From: Pseudonocardia sp. DSM 110487
GTDB taxonomy: Bacteria > Actinomycetota > Actinomycetes > Mycobacteriales > Pseudonocardiaceae
NCBI RefSeq assembly: GCF_019468565.1
Contig: NZ_CP080521.1
Span: 4,092,001 to 4,156,000, forward strand
Reading direction: 5' to 3'
DNA length: 64,000 bases
In this document: piece after piece, positions 17,994-26,359 of the stretch
Layout of the letters: each line of letters begins with the position of its first letter
Numbering within the stretch: position 1 is the stretch's first letter
The notes under the pieces: model-generated
Seen by the model: only the letters and a program-made list of their open reading frames with translations
The model's database searches: none
What the model was told of the DNA's origin: nothing
Program-made: the position numbers and the translations under genes

Positions 17994-18932
17994 ATGACGA
18001 TGACCACCGAGCCGGCTCTGCGGAAGCGACGTCCGCCCGAGCCCACGGCCCACCCGCCGCGTCGCTCCCTGCGCCCGATCCTCGTCGGGTGGAGCTTCAT
18101 CCTGCCCAACTTCCTGGGCTTCGCCCTGCTCACGCTGGTGCCGATGGTGTTCGGGCTCGCGCTGTCCTTCATGGACTGGAGCCCGTGGGGCGACCCGGAA
18201 TGGGTCGGGTTCGACAACTTCGAGCGGATGTTCCGGAACTCGACGTTCTGGATCGCGCTCTGGAACACCACCTACTACGCGGCGGGGCACATCCCGCTCA
18301 CCATCGCGGTCTCGCTCGGCCTCGCGCTCCTGCTCAACCGCACGCTCGCCGGCCTCGGCTTCTTCCGCACCGCGTTCTTCCTGCCGTACGTGACGTCGCT
18401 GGTCGCCGTTGCGGTGGTGTGGAACATGCTCTTCAACCCGACATCGGGTCCGGTCAACCAGTTCCTGCAGTTCGTCGGGGTGACCGATCCGCCTGGCTGG
18501 ACGTCGAGCACGGCGTGGGCCATGCCCGCGGTGATCGTCGCGAGCGTCTGGCGGGACATGGGCTACTACATGGTGCTCTTCCTGGCGGGGCTGCAGACGA
18601 TCCCGACCGAGCTCTACGAGGCGGCCCGCGTTGACGGTGCGAACGCGTGGCAGCGGTTCTGGAACATCACGCTGCCCGGCCTGCGCCCGACCACCTTCTT
18701 CGTGCTGATCATGTGCACCGTCGCGAGCTTCAAGGTCTTCGACCTGATCGTCGTGATGACCGACGGAGGGCCCGGCCGCGCGACGAAGGTGCTGTCGCAG
18801 CTCATCTACGAGGAGGGCATCCGGGAGGGGCGTTTCGGACTCGCCTCGGCGATCTCACTCGTGCTCTTCGTCCTCGTCGCCGGGTTCACGGTGATCCAGT
18901 TCCTGCTCCAGCGGCGGCAGGAGAACCGATGA
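17994..18932 (+). CDS. Carbohydrate ABC transporter permease (MalF type)
   Basis: 312-residue inner-membrane permease with six helices starting near residue 35 (GWSFILPNFLGFALLTLVP). The EAA loop that contacts the ATPase is present as ELYEAARVDGANAWQRFWN, followed by ITLPGLRP. ATG start at 17994 with GGGAG upstream. It overlaps the next permease gene by four bases. No ATPase gene is present in this operon, so a shared MsiK-type ATPase encoded elsewhere must energise it. Confidence 0.92.
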   Translation: MTMTTEPALRKRRPPEPTAHPPRRSLRPILVGWSFILPNFLGFALLTLVPMVFGLALSFMDWSPWGDPEWVGFDNFERMFRNSTFWIALWNTTYYAAGHIPLTIAVSLGLALLLNRTLAGLGFFRTAFFLPYVTSLVAVAVVWNMLFNPTSGPVNQFLQFVGVTDPPGWTSSTAWAMPAVIVASVWRDMGYYMVLFLAGLQTIPTELYEAARVDGANAWQRFWNITLPGLRPTTFFVLIMCTVASFKVFDLIVVMTDGGPGRATKVLSQLIYEEGIREGRFGLASAISLVLFVLVAGFTVIQFLLQRRQENR

Positions 18933-19819
18933 CGGCGAACCTCACGGCGCCCGTGACGCCGAAGTCGAGCCCGGCGAGTGCGCCGCCGCGACCCGCCAAC
19001 TCGGCCCGCGTCCGGAAGGTCGTCTACTCCGCCCTGCTCACGGCCCTGTGCCTGCTCGTACTGGTGCCGTTCGTGTGGATGATCTCCTCGTCGCTCAAGC
19101 ACGACAACCAGGTCTTCACGGTGCCGACGCAGTGGATCCCGCGGGAGTTCGTGTGGTCGAACTACGCGGACATCTGGAGCCAGATCCCGATGCTCGCCTA
19201 CCTGCGCAACTCGGCGTTCCTCGCGATCACCATCTCGTTCCTGCAGGTGATCACCGGCAGTTTCGCGGCGTACGGCTTCGCGAAGCTGCGCTTCCCGGGC
19301 CGGGACTGGCTGTTCGTCGCCTACCTCGCGACGATCGCGGTGCCGTGGCAGGCCTACATGATCCCGCAGTACCTGATCATGGAGAAGATCGGCTTGGTGA
19401 ACACCCACCTGTCGATCATCCTGTTGCAGGCGTTCGGCGCCTTCGGCGTGTTCCTGATGCGTCAGTACTACCAGTCGATCCCGGACGAGCTCATCGAGGC
19501 GGCGCGCATCGACGGGCTGAGCGAGTACCGCATCTGGTGGCGCATCATGCTGCCGCTGTCCCGCCCGGCCATCGCCAGCCTCGGGCTGCTCACGTTCGTC
19601 TCGACGTGGAACGACTACATGGGCCCGTTCATCTACCTCACGAGCAACGAGCTGTGGACCGTCCAGCTGGGGTTGCGCTCGTTCGTCGGGCAGTACGACG
19701 CGGCGTACGCCATGATCATGACCGGCTCGGTGATCTCGGTGCTCCCGGTCGTGCTCGTGTTCCTGCTCGGACAGCGGCAGTTCATCCAGGGCATCGCGAC
19801 GAGCGGGCTCAAGGGGTGA
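18929..19819 (+). CDS. Carbohydrate ABC transporter permease (MalG type)
   Basis: 296 residues with six predicted helices. The N-terminal 25 residues are a Pro/Ser-rich cytoplasmic tail, then VVYSALLTALCLLVLVPFVW forms helix 1. The EAA loop reads ELIEAARIDGLSEYRIWWRI, then MLPLSRPA. The start overlaps the stop of the MalF-type gene (ATGA), and its stop overlaps the GTG start of the DUF624 gene. It forms the heterodimeric channel with the preceding permease. Confidence 0.92.
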   Translation: MTANLTAPVTPKSSPASAPPRPANSARVRKVVYSALLTALCLLVLVPFVWMISSSLKHDNQVFTVPTQWIPREFVWSNYADIWSQIPMLAYLRNSAFLAITISFLQVITGSFAAYGFAKLRFPGRDWLFVAYLATIAVPWQAYMIPQYLIMEKIGLVNTHLSIILLQAFGAFGVFLMRQYYQSIPDELIEAARIDGLSEYRIWWRIMLPLSRPAIASLGLLTFVSTWNDYMGPFIYLTSNELWTVQLGLRSFVGQYDAAYAMIMTGSVISVLPVVLVFLLGQRQFIQGIATSGLKG

Positions 19820-20499
19820 GCGGCGACCTGCGTGCGGCGCTGCGGCGACCGGATACGTACGAGGCGGTATTCGGCGTCGCCTACCTCGCGCTCGGCGCCG
19901 CGGCGTGGCTCGGAGCGGCGGCGCTGCCCCTCGTCGCCGCCGTCATGCTGCTCGCCGAGCCCCTCGCCGCGTGGCCGACGCTGCTGGTCGCGGCGCTCCC
20001 GCTGGGTGCCGGCATCGCGGCGGGGTTCCACGCGTTCGCCGCGGCGCGGGAGCGAGGGGTTCCCGCGCCGTTCGGCGACGCGTGGCACGCCGTGCGCCGC
20101 CACGGCGGGCGGGCCACCGCGGTGTGGGGCCTGCTGTGCGCACTGCTGTTCGTCGTGGTCGTGGACGTCCTCGCGATCTGGGCGACGCCGTGGGCCGCCG
20201 TGATCGGTCCGCTGCTGGGGGTGCTGGTGCTGCTCGGCGTGCCGACCGCGCTCCTCGCACTCGCCGGGCTGTCCCGGATGCCGAGCCGTCCGCTGCGCGC
20301 GCTGCTGCTCGCCTCGGCATGGCTGGCGGTCCGGCGGGCCCCGCTGTCCCTGCTCTCGCTCCTCGTGCTGGCCGGCTGGGGCATGGTGCTGTTGGCGCAG
20401 CCGGTGGTCGGCGTGCTCGGCGTCGGTGGTTTCGCGCTGTACGTGCTGTGGAGCAACTCCGCGGCGGCCTGGACGAGTCACCCGCAGCCTCGCGCGTGA
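19816..20499 (+). CDS. YesL/DUF624-family membrane protein
   Basis: 227 residues with about five hydrophobic segments, no signal peptide, and the soluble charged loop AWHAVRRHGGRATAVWGL in the middle. Size, helix pattern and place directly behind two sugar permeases match the DUF624 (YesL-like) family, which accompanies many CUT1 importers but has no settled function. GTG start at 19816 in a four-base overlap with the MalG-type gene. It is the last intact gene of the operon. Confidence 0.7.
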   Translation: MSGDLRAALRRPDTYEAVFGVAYLALGAAAWLGAAALPLVAAVMLLAEPLAAWPTLLVAALPLGAGIAAGFHAFAAARERGVPAPFGDAWHAVRRHGGRATAVWGLLCALLFVVVVDVLAIWATPWAAVIGPLLGVLVLLGVPTALLALAGLSRMPSRPLRALLLASAWLAVRRAPLSLLSLLVLAGWGMVLLAQPVVGVLGVGGFALYVLWSNSAAAWTSHPQPRA

Positions 20500-20512
20500 G
20501 TACTCTCCCGGC

Positions 20513-20655
20513 GTGGCCGTGACCCGGGATGACGTGGCCCGCGCCGCGGGCGTCTCGACCGCGGTGGTCTCGTACGTGCTCAACGACGGGCCGCGTCCGG
20601 TGTCGGCAGAGGCGAAGCAGCGAGTCCTGGCCGCGATCAAGGAGCTCGGGCGGGC
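20513..20655 (+). pseudogene. LacI-family regulator remnant (HTH only)
   Basis: From GTG 20513 the frame gives a near-perfect LacI DNA-binding head (VTRDDVARAAGVSTAVVSYV, then LNDGPRPVSAEAKQRVLAAI) that breaks off after KELG, where YRPN normally follows. The frame then reads low-complexity Arg-rich sequence and stops. No sugar-binding domain remains. The break joins sequence homologous to an unrelated RraA-type gene in another frame, so this is a deletion remnant. A stray 60-residue DNA-binding peptide could still be made. Confidence 0.8.
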
Positions 20656-20660
20656 ACAGC

Positions 20661-20930
20661 ATGCCCGTCGAGATCGGCGGGCAGCTCATCCGGCCATCCG
20701 ACCTGGTCGTGGCCGACGGTGACGGCGTGATCGTCGTGCCGGAGCACCTCATCGACGACGTGCTCACCTACGCCATCCAGGAGTCCGAGAACGACAAGTA
20801 CGTCCGCGGCCTGATGTTCGACCGGCTCGGGATCCCGCGCAACGCGAGCACCGAGTCCGTGTTCGACGTCAAGCCCCACCCGTACGCGCTGACCCCGGAG
20901 AGGCTCGACGAGCGGCTCCGGCGCGCCTGA
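20661..20930 (+). pseudogene. RraA/aldolase-family C-terminal remnant
   Basis: An 89-codon frame starting at ATG 20661 gives MPVEIGGQLIRPSDLVVADG then DGVIVVP, the C-terminal region of RraA-like proteins (4-hydroxy-4-methyl-2-oxoglutarate aldolase family), and ends in a plausible native tail. The N-terminal two thirds with the active site are absent. The junction with the LacI remnant is only a few bases upstream. It probably once encoded an intact catabolic enzyme of the neighbouring locus. Confidence 0.7.
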
Positions 20931-20933
20931 GGT

Positions 20934-20980
20934 GACCGCCCGCCGGAGGCACGGCGACTGCCGTGCCCCCGCGGGCGGTC
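20934..20980 (+). terminator. Strong nested hairpin terminator
   Basis: Outer perfect stem GACCGCCCGC/GCGGGCGGTC (10 bp, 20934-20943 with 20971-20980), enclosing an inner perfect stem GGCACGGC-GACT-GCCGTGCC. It begins four bases after the stop of the RraA remnant, so it is likely that gene's original terminator, preserved after the gene decayed. Confidence 0.75.
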
Positions 20981-21019
20981 AGGTGGTGACGGAGATGTCG
21001 AGCCGGACGACGTCGCCGC

Positions 21020-21215
21020 GGTACATCCCATCGCCGACGATCCCGCCGGAGATCGGCCCGCCGATGATCCCGGAGATGGCCATGGCCGACAGGAACAGGG
21101 CCATGACCCCGGCCCGGCGGCTCGACAGGATCCAGTAGGACAGGTACAGCAGTACGCCGGGGAAGAAGCCGGCCTCGAACACCCCGAGCATGAAACCGGT
21201 CGATGGTGACTGACG
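21020..21215 (-). pseudogene. MFS transporter remnant (ACS-type)
   Basis: The minus-strand frame reads FMLGVFEAGFFPGVLLYLSY then WILSSRRAGVMALFLSAMAI and SGIIGGPISGGIVGDGM, which covers helices 4-5 of anion:cation-symporter-type MFS permeases ('LG..EAGFFPG...YL'). Only about 60 residues of a protein that should exceed 400 remain, with unrelated sequence on both sides. Another fossil of the catabolic locus. Confidence 0.75.
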
Positions 21216-21249
21216 TCGTCGGCCTCGCCTCTCGGCTGGGATCTGCGGC

Positions 21250-21942
21250 TCAGACGCAGGCCGTGCCGGCACGCTCGAGTTTCAACATGAGCACGTACCC
21301 CGTGTCGCCCCCTACGGTGCCGTAGCGCCGGTTATCAACGTGTACGGGTTCGTCGAGGAGGATGAGAATCTCGCCCTCCTCTGCCCAGCCGATGGGCTGC
21401 TTGTCCGCGTCCACGACGTTCCCGCCCTCCGTCACCCGGTATCGCAGGCGTTCCTTGCAGCCGGTACTGCGCGGCGGAACCGCAGGGGCGACTTCAGGGG
21501 CCGGTCGTGGGGACGTTCGTGGCGGCGTAGGTGAGGGCGGTTCGGCAGGTATCGAACTCTGCGTGGGAACTGCGGTTGGCGTTGCCGGGCTCGGAGCAGC
21601 GTTTGCTGCGGACGGCAGGGGTTTGCCGAGAGCAGAGATTATGGCAAGTGTGAACAGCAGGGCCGCTGTGACGGTGCCCGATGCGAAGACGCCTCGCAGC
21701 CTTGTTCTTCGATTCACCCTGGCAAGCGCGAATGCAATCATCGCGCTGAGTGCGAATATTGCAAGATAGAGGATGATCTGCTGTGGTAGTTCCTTGAATG
21801 GCAGAACGTCTTTGGCGCCCCAGAATGCTCCCCCTATGGTGAGGCCCTCAGCGATGAGGGCCGATAGTGCCTGCCGAGCGGAAAGGACGCCTTGCGTACC
21901 TTGCGGAGGAGCGTCCTCGTCATCGGACGCGCTCGAACTCAT
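21250..21942 (-). CDS. Hypothetical membrane protein with Pro-rich linker
   Basis: 230 residues from ATG 21942 (an in-frame GTG at 22023 would add 27). Two hydrophobic segments lie at about residues 25-75 (ALSALIAEGLTIGGAFWGA and IILYLAIFALSAMIAFALA) and a third at about 88-105. A Pro/Ala/Ser/Thr-rich linker (about 110-150) follows, then a C-terminal domain of about 75 residues with TGCKERLRYRVTEGGNVVDA and a final Cys, probably extracellular and possibly disulfide-linked. Base composition is clearly less GC-rich than its neighbours and it sits among gene remnants, so it may be acquired DNA. I do not recognise the family. Confidence 0.55.
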   Translation of the reverse strand: MSSSASDDEDAPPQGTQGVLSARQALSALIAEGLTIGGAFWGAKDVLPFKELPQQIILYLAIFALSAMIAFALARVNRRTRLRGVFASGTVTAALLFTLAIISALGKPLPSAANAAPSPATPTAVPTQSSIPAEPPSPTPPRTSPRPAPEVAPAVPPRSTGCKERLRYRVTEGGNVVDADKQPIGWAEEGEILILLDEPVHVDNRRYGTVGGDTGYVLMLKLERAGTACV

Positions 21943-22074
21943 TTTTCTGTACCCCTGGAGGCTCGGCCGGTTGATAGCGGTGAGTGACTGTAGTGCTACC
22001 CGAATGGAGGTAAGCAAGCTCACACTCGCGACGATCGACTAGCGGAGCGTGCTGAGCGGCTAGCGGATGCACGT

Positions 22075-22105
22075 GCAGATGCAGATGCAGATCGATCGTG
22101 CAGAT
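22075..22105. repeat. Short GCAGAT tandem repeat
   Basis: Three adjacent copies of GCAGAT (22075-22092) and a fourth after seven bases. It lies in a non-coding stretch between the hypothetical membrane protein and the ABC operon. No other structure or gene is seen in 22024-22340 apart from a possible unidentified protein fragment (NYAGGLDTAEMLDRTVCADR in one plus frame near 22170-22230). Confidence 0.5.
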
Positions 22106-22344
22106 GGTGGGCCGGACGGTCGTCCGGCGGATCAGTGGGGCGACTGATTGACCGTCGGCACGCGGGTGCAACTACGCCGGCGGGCTGGACACCGCCGAGA
22201 TGCTGGACCGCACGGTGTGCGCGGATCGGGTGGCGGTGTCCCGCCGCGGGGGCATCCCGCTGTACGCCCAGGACCGCCGCCCGGTCAGGCCGCGCGGGGC
22301 GGGTCGACCAGCTCGATCCCGATCGCCACCACGCCCAGGACGGC

Positions 22345-22485
22345 ACCCGCGACGAGCTGAGGGAGCGCTTCGGCGACCTCGTCCAGGTCGTCGTGATTCC
22401 GGACGCGAGCCACGCGTTCTTCCCGGAGAAACCGCGGGAGATCATCGCCGCCATCGCAGGCTGGGCGCGCGGTTTGCCTGCGTGA
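22345..22485 (+). pseudogene. Alpha/beta-hydrolase C-terminal remnant
   Basis: The last 45 codons of a frame ending at 22485 read DELRERFGDLVQVVVIPDAS then HAFFPEKPREIIAAIAGWAR. This is the end of an alpha/beta hydrolase with the catalytic histidine in the usual 'ASH.FFPE.P' setting. Upstream sequence in this frame is low-complexity and not hydrolase-like, so the nucleophile and oxyanion regions are missing. Confidence 0.65.
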
Positions 22486-22558
22486 GCTCGAGCCGGGCCT
22501 TGTCTCGGCGGTCCTCCACCCCGTATTTTCTACGCATGTTGAGTTTCGGGGGTGCGAC

Positions 22559-23287
22559 GTGGACGACGCGGTCCGGGCCCGGGACCTGAAGGTCGTTCTC
22601 GGCGGCAAGGAGATCCTGCACGGGCTGACGTTCGGCGTGCCGGCGGGCAGGGTCACCGGGCTGCTCGGGCCGTCGGGGTGTGGCAAGACGACGATGATGC
22701 GCTGCGTCGTGGGCGTCCAGCGGATCGTCTCCGGCCAGGTGACTGTGCTCGGACAGCCCGCCGGGACGCCGGCGCTGCGCAGCCGCGTCGGCTACGTCAC
22801 GCAGGCCGCGTCGGTGTACACGGACATCACCGTGCGCGCCAACCTCCGCTACTTCGCCGCGATCTACGGGGTGGGAGCGGCCGAGGCCGACCGGGCGCTG
22901 ATCGACGTCGACATGACCGCGCACGCCGGCCAGGTGGTCAGCACCCTCTCCGGCGGGCAGAAGACGAGGGTCTCGCTGGCCTGCGCGCTGCTCGCCAGGC
23001 CACGGCTGCTCGTTCTCGACGAGCCGACCGTCGGGCTGGACCCCGTGCTGCGCCGTGAACTGTGGGTCCGCTTCCACGAACTCGCCGCAGGCGGGACGAC
23101 GCTGCTCGTGTCCAGTCACGTCATGGACGAGGCGAGCCAGTGCGACCGGCTGCTGCTCATGCGTGACGGGCACATCGTCGCCGACGAGACACCCGACGCG
23201 CTACGCGCGAGCACCGGCACCGACGACCTCGAGGAAGCCTTCCTCCGCCTTCTCCAGCGAGCCGCCGAGAGGCAGGCACGACGATGA
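22559..23287 (+). CDS. ABC-2 type transporter ATP-binding protein
   Basis: 242 residues. Walker A GPSGCGKTT is near residues 39-47, the signature LSGGQKTR near 137, Walker B LLVLDEPTVGLDP near 158 and the H-loop VSSHVMDEA near 190. The GTG start at 22559 follows a GGGGGTG stretch. Its stop overlaps the start of the permease/HlyD fusion gene (ATGA), so the two form one exporter. The convergent TetR gene downstream could control it. Substrate not readable; drug or lipid efflux is typical of this group. Confidence 0.9.
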   Translation: MDDAVRARDLKVVLGGKEILHGLTFGVPAGRVTGLLGPSGCGKTTMMRCVVGVQRIVSGQVTVLGQPAGTPALRSRVGYVTQAASVYTDITVRANLRYFAAIYGVGAAEADRALIDVDMTAHAGQVVSTLSGGQKTRVSLACALLARPRLLVLDEPTVGLDPVLRRELWVRFHELAAGGTTLLVSSHVMDEASQCDRLLLMRDGHIVADETPDALRASTGTDDLEEAFLRLLQRAAERQARR

Positions 23288-24750
23288 CCCAACTGGACAC
23301 CCGCCCGTCCCGCACGGCCGAGCGCACGCCGCGTCCCGAGGCCGACTACCGCCCCGTGCGGGCGGTGAGCCCACGACTGGTGCTCGCGACCGCCCGCCGG
23401 GTGCTCACCCAGCTGCTGCACGACCGGCGCACCGTGGCGATGCTCGTGGTCGTGCCGAGCGTGCTGCTGACGCTGGTCAGCCAGATGCTCAACTCGCAGA
23501 CCACCTTCAACGGCACGGCGCTGACGCTGATCGGGATCTTCCCGTTCACGCTGATGTTCCTGATCACCAGCATCGCGATGCTCAGGGAGCGCACCGGCGG
23601 CACGCTCGAGCGACTCATGACCACGCCGCTGTCGAAGCTGGATCTGCTGCTCGGCTACGGCATCGCGTTCGCCGTCGCCGGGGTCGTGCAGGCCGGGGCC
23701 ACCTGCCTGACCGCGTACCTCCTGCTCGACCTCCACACCCCCGGTAGCCCCCTGCTCGTTCTCGCGCTCGCCGTCGCGGGCGCGCTGCTCGGCATGGGCC
23801 TCGGCCTGCTGGTGAGCGCGTTCGCCACGAGCGAGTTCCAGGCCGTGCAGTTCATGCCGATCATCGTCTTGCCGCAGGTGTTCCTCGGCGGGCTCTTCGT
23901 GCCCCGCGAACAGATGGCGGACTGGCTGCAGAACGTCAGCGACTTCCTGCCGCTGACCTACAGCATCGATGGTCTCGACGAGGTCGGCAGCACGTCGCTG
24001 GTCACCGGCGAGCTGCTGCGCGACGCCGCCGTCGTCTCTGGTCTCGCCGTCGTCGCGGTCGCGCTGGCCGCGACCACCCTCAAACGCAGCACCGGCTCCC
24101 CGACGAAGGCGGAACGCCGCCGTCGCATGGTGATCCCGCTCGTCGTGGTCGCGCTCGCCGCCGGAATCGCGGTCAACGTCGCCGTGGACGCCGGCCGCTA
24201 CGTCACCACCGACAACGCGGTCGTCGACGGCGAGCAGATACCGATCAACGCGCCGCGGTCCGGCACGCTGCTGGTCTGGGAGCCCACCCTGGGCAGCGTC
24301 CTCGGCAAGGACGAGGTGATCGGGCGCCTGCAGATCGAGGACGAGGTGTTCAAGCCGCAGCAGGTGCTCCGGAGCCCCGGCGACGGCACCGTCGTGCTGA
24401 GCTCCGTCACCCAAGGCGCCTACGTGGTCACCGGCACCCAGCTCGCCGTGCTGTACGACCTCGGCGAGGTCTACGTCACCGCTCGCGTCGACGAGACCGA
24501 CCTGCGCGACGTGCGGATCGGGGCGCTCGCCGACATCAGCGTCGACGGCGACGACCGCACCGCCGCCGGCGTCGTCCGCGAGATCCGCGGCGGGACCACG
24601 GCGACCTTCTCCGACCGCCCGCCGGACAACACCGCCGCGGTCTTCGACCGCCCCACGCAGGTTGTCGAGGTGCGCATCGCGATCCACGACCCCAACGGCA
24701 TCACGTTCCTGCCCGGGATGAACATCACCGTGAAGATCCGTCGAGGGTGA
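23284..24750 (+). CDS. ABC-2 permease fused to an HlyD-like membrane-fusion domain
   Basis: 488 residues in two parts. Residues about 35-265 are an ABC-2 permease: an N-terminal cytoplasmic arm, LHDRRTVAMLVVVPSVLLTL, then MLRERTGGTLERLMTTPLSK, VFLGGLFVPREQMADWL and six helices. A further helix (about 282-300, VIPLVVVALAAGIAVNVAVD) leads into an HlyD/EmrA-type part: YVTTDNAVVDGEQIPINAPR, GTLLVWEPTLGSVLGKDEVI, VYVTARVDETDLRDVRIGAL, ending LPGMNITVKIRRG. In diderms such adaptors bridge to an outer-membrane channel; here the adaptor is fused to the permease of a monoderm-like actinobacterium. A frame error joining two genes is unlikely because the frame is continuous with no internal stop. Confidence 0.85.
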   Translation: MTQLDTRPSRTAERTPRPEADYRPVRAVSPRLVLATARRVLTQLLHDRRTVAMLVVVPSVLLTLVSQMLNSQTTFNGTALTLIGIFPFTLMFLITSIAMLRERTGGTLERLMTTPLSKLDLLLGYGIAFAVAGVVQAGATCLTAYLLLDLHTPGSPLLVLALAVAGALLGMGLGLLVSAFATSEFQAVQFMPIIVLPQVFLGGLFVPREQMADWLQNVSDFLPLTYSIDGLDEVGSTSLVTGELLRDAAVVSGLAVVAVALAATTLKRSTGSPTKAERRRRMVIPLVVVALAAGIAVNVAVDAGRYVTTDNAVVDGEQIPINAPRSGTLLVWEPTLGSVLGKDEVIGRLQIEDEVFKPQQVLRSPGDGTVVLSSVTQGAYVVTGTQLAVLYDLGEVYVTARVDETDLRDVRIGALADISVDGDDRTAAGVVREIRGGTTATFSDRPPDNTAAVFDRPTQVVEVRIAIHDPNGITFLPGMNITVKIRRG

Positions 24751-24817
24751 CCGCGCCGCCATCCCGAGAATGTGTTCGTGAAGCCCGCATGTGGGCGGCA
24801 GATCCACCTCGGCGGCG

Positions 24818-25402
24818 CTAGATCCCGACCCTGTGTGGCGCGAGCACGGCCTCGACCTGATCGCGCATCCACTCGGAGAGTGGGCGCTCGCGGTGGATCG
24901 CCCAGCCGATCATCGCGCCGTGGTACGTGGTCTCGATGAGCGTCGCGAGCGTCGCCACGTCGGTGCCTGCGCACAGCTCGCCCGCATCGAGTCCAGCGCT
25001 CAGGTGACGTTCGATGTGGGCGCGGACTGCTCGTGCTCCGCGGAGCGTCTCGGCGTGGAAGTCGGGATCGGCGAGGTCGAGCTGAAGCATTGCGACCGAG
25101 TTGGCCATCAGCTCGGGTGTGGCGAGGCGGTCGACGGCGAGCACGAGGCCCTCGACGACCCGCGCGAGCGGCGATGCGGCCGTCGAGCGGTCCAGGGCGC
25201 TGACCCAGTGGTCGATGCCCCGCTTGTCGGCCGCGAGCAGGAGCCCGCGCTTCGTCCCGAATCGCTGGACGAGCGTCGCGGCCGACAACCCCACTTCCGC
25301 GGCGACCGCGGCGAACGTCAGTCGCGCTGGGCCGATGCGGTAGGCGAGGTCGAGGACGGCGTCAAGGATCGCCTCGTCGCTGATCGTCTGAGGGCGCGGC
25401 AT
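24818..25402 (-). CDS. TetR-family transcriptional regulator
   Basis: 194 residues. The N-terminal HTH reads ISDEAILDAVLDLAYRIGPA then RLTFAAVAAEVGLSAATLVQ and RFGTKRGLL, the classic TetR pattern. The C-terminal ligand domain is helical. The ATG at 25402 shares one base with the stop of the SDR gene (TGATG), so they are coupled and transcribed together. It converges on the ABC exporter genes. Regulation of its own SDR operon, the exporter or both is inferred, not shown. Confidence 0.9.
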   Translation of the reverse strand: MPRPQTISDEAILDAVLDLAYRIGPARLTFAAVAAEVGLSAATLVQRFGTKRGLLLAADKRGIDHWVSALDRSTAASPLARVVEGLVLAVDRLATPELMANSVAMLQLDLADPDFHAETLRGARAVRAHIERHLSAGLDAGELCAGTDVATLATLIETTYHGAMIGWAIHRERPLSEWMRDQVEAVLAPHRVGI

Positions 25403-26316
25403 CACACGGGATCCGGCATGCCGCTGGTCAGGGTCAGCTGCCGGGCCTCGAGGTCGACGGCGCCCCAATCCGGTCGGGTGCCGTCGATGTCCTCCAGGTC
25501 GTACTCGCGCATGAGGTCCCATGAGCCCAGGCACTGGCCGGCGAACCGATCCCGGTCCGGGTCGGCCGCCAGCGCGGCGATCCCGCGACCGAGCAGGTGC
25601 GGCGTCTCGGAGTGCTCGAAGTACGGGACGGTCTTCGCCCGTTCACGCCACGTGTCCTTGGTGACGCTGAAGTAGTCGAGCATCGACTCGGACCGCAGCC
25701 AACCGGGCGTGACGGTCAAGGCCGTCGCGCCGTGCGGCTCGAGCTCGTGCGCGAGGCCTTTACCCATCCGGACGACCGCCGCCTTGACGATGTCGTAGGA
25801 CATGTTCGCGCGGTACGGCACATCGCCCTTGCCGTCGCCCACCTCGATCACCAGGGCGCCCGTCCCCTCCAGCATGAGCGGGATCGCGAAGTGGCTCGTG
25901 ATCAGGTGCGTCTCGATGCCGTTGCGCAGGACGCCGAGCGTCGCGTCGAGCGGGTGTTCCCAGACCGGCTTGTCGAACTGCAGGAACGGGTCCCCGCCCC
26001 ATATGTCATTGACCAGGATGTCGAGCCGCCCGTGGTCGTTGCGGATGCGGTCCACGAGCGCGGCGACATCGCTCGCGTCGGTGTGGTCGCATCGGACGGC
26101 GACGCCTTCGCCGCCGGCGGCCGTGACGAGTTCGGCCGTGTCCTCGATCGTCTCGGGGCGATCCATCGGAGAGCGCCCGGATCGCGTGGAGCGGCCGGTG
26201 CCGTAGACGGTGGCTCCGAGCACTCCGAGTTCGATGGCGGTGGCGCGGCCGCAGCCGCGTGCGGCGCCGGCGACGAGGGCGACCTCACCGGCGAGGGGAC
26301 GTTCGTCGTTGGGCAT
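25402..26316 (-). CDS. Short-chain dehydrogenase/reductase
   Basis: 304 residues from ATG 26316; a GTG at 26355 would add 13. The NAD(P)-binding glycine motif is VALVAGAARGCGRATAIELG, followed by DILVNDIWGGDP (the NAG region altered to ND). The catalytic YxxxK is in MSYDIVKAAVVRM. It belongs to the longer SDR variants with an extended C-terminal part rich in acidic residues. First gene of a two-gene unit with TetR. Substrate unknown; it could detoxify the compound sensed by the regulator. Confidence 0.88.
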   Translation of the reverse strand: MPNDERPLAGEVALVAGAARGCGRATAIELGVLGATVYGTGRSTRSGRSPMDRPETIEDTAELVTAAGGEGVAVRCDHTDASDVAALVDRIRNDHGRLDILVNDIWGGDPFLQFDKPVWEHPLDATLGVLRNGIETHLITSHFAIPLMLEGTGALVIEVGDGKGDVPYRANMSYDIVKAAVVRMGKGLAHELEPHGATALTVTPGWLRSESMLDYFSVTKDTWRERAKTVPYFEHSETPHLLGRGIAALAADPDRDRFAGQCLGSWDLMREYDLEDIDGTRPDWGAVDLEARQLTLTSGMPDPV

Positions 26317-26359
26317 GCCTCCAAAGTAACCGAACGTACATTTATAAACAACCACATTC

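Noticed and set aside
24753..24818. Possible terminator between convergent ABC and TetR genes (GCGCCGCC and GGCGGCGC)
   Set aside because: The arms are 50 bases apart and the inner stem (GCCC/GGGC) is only four bases, too weak to claim.
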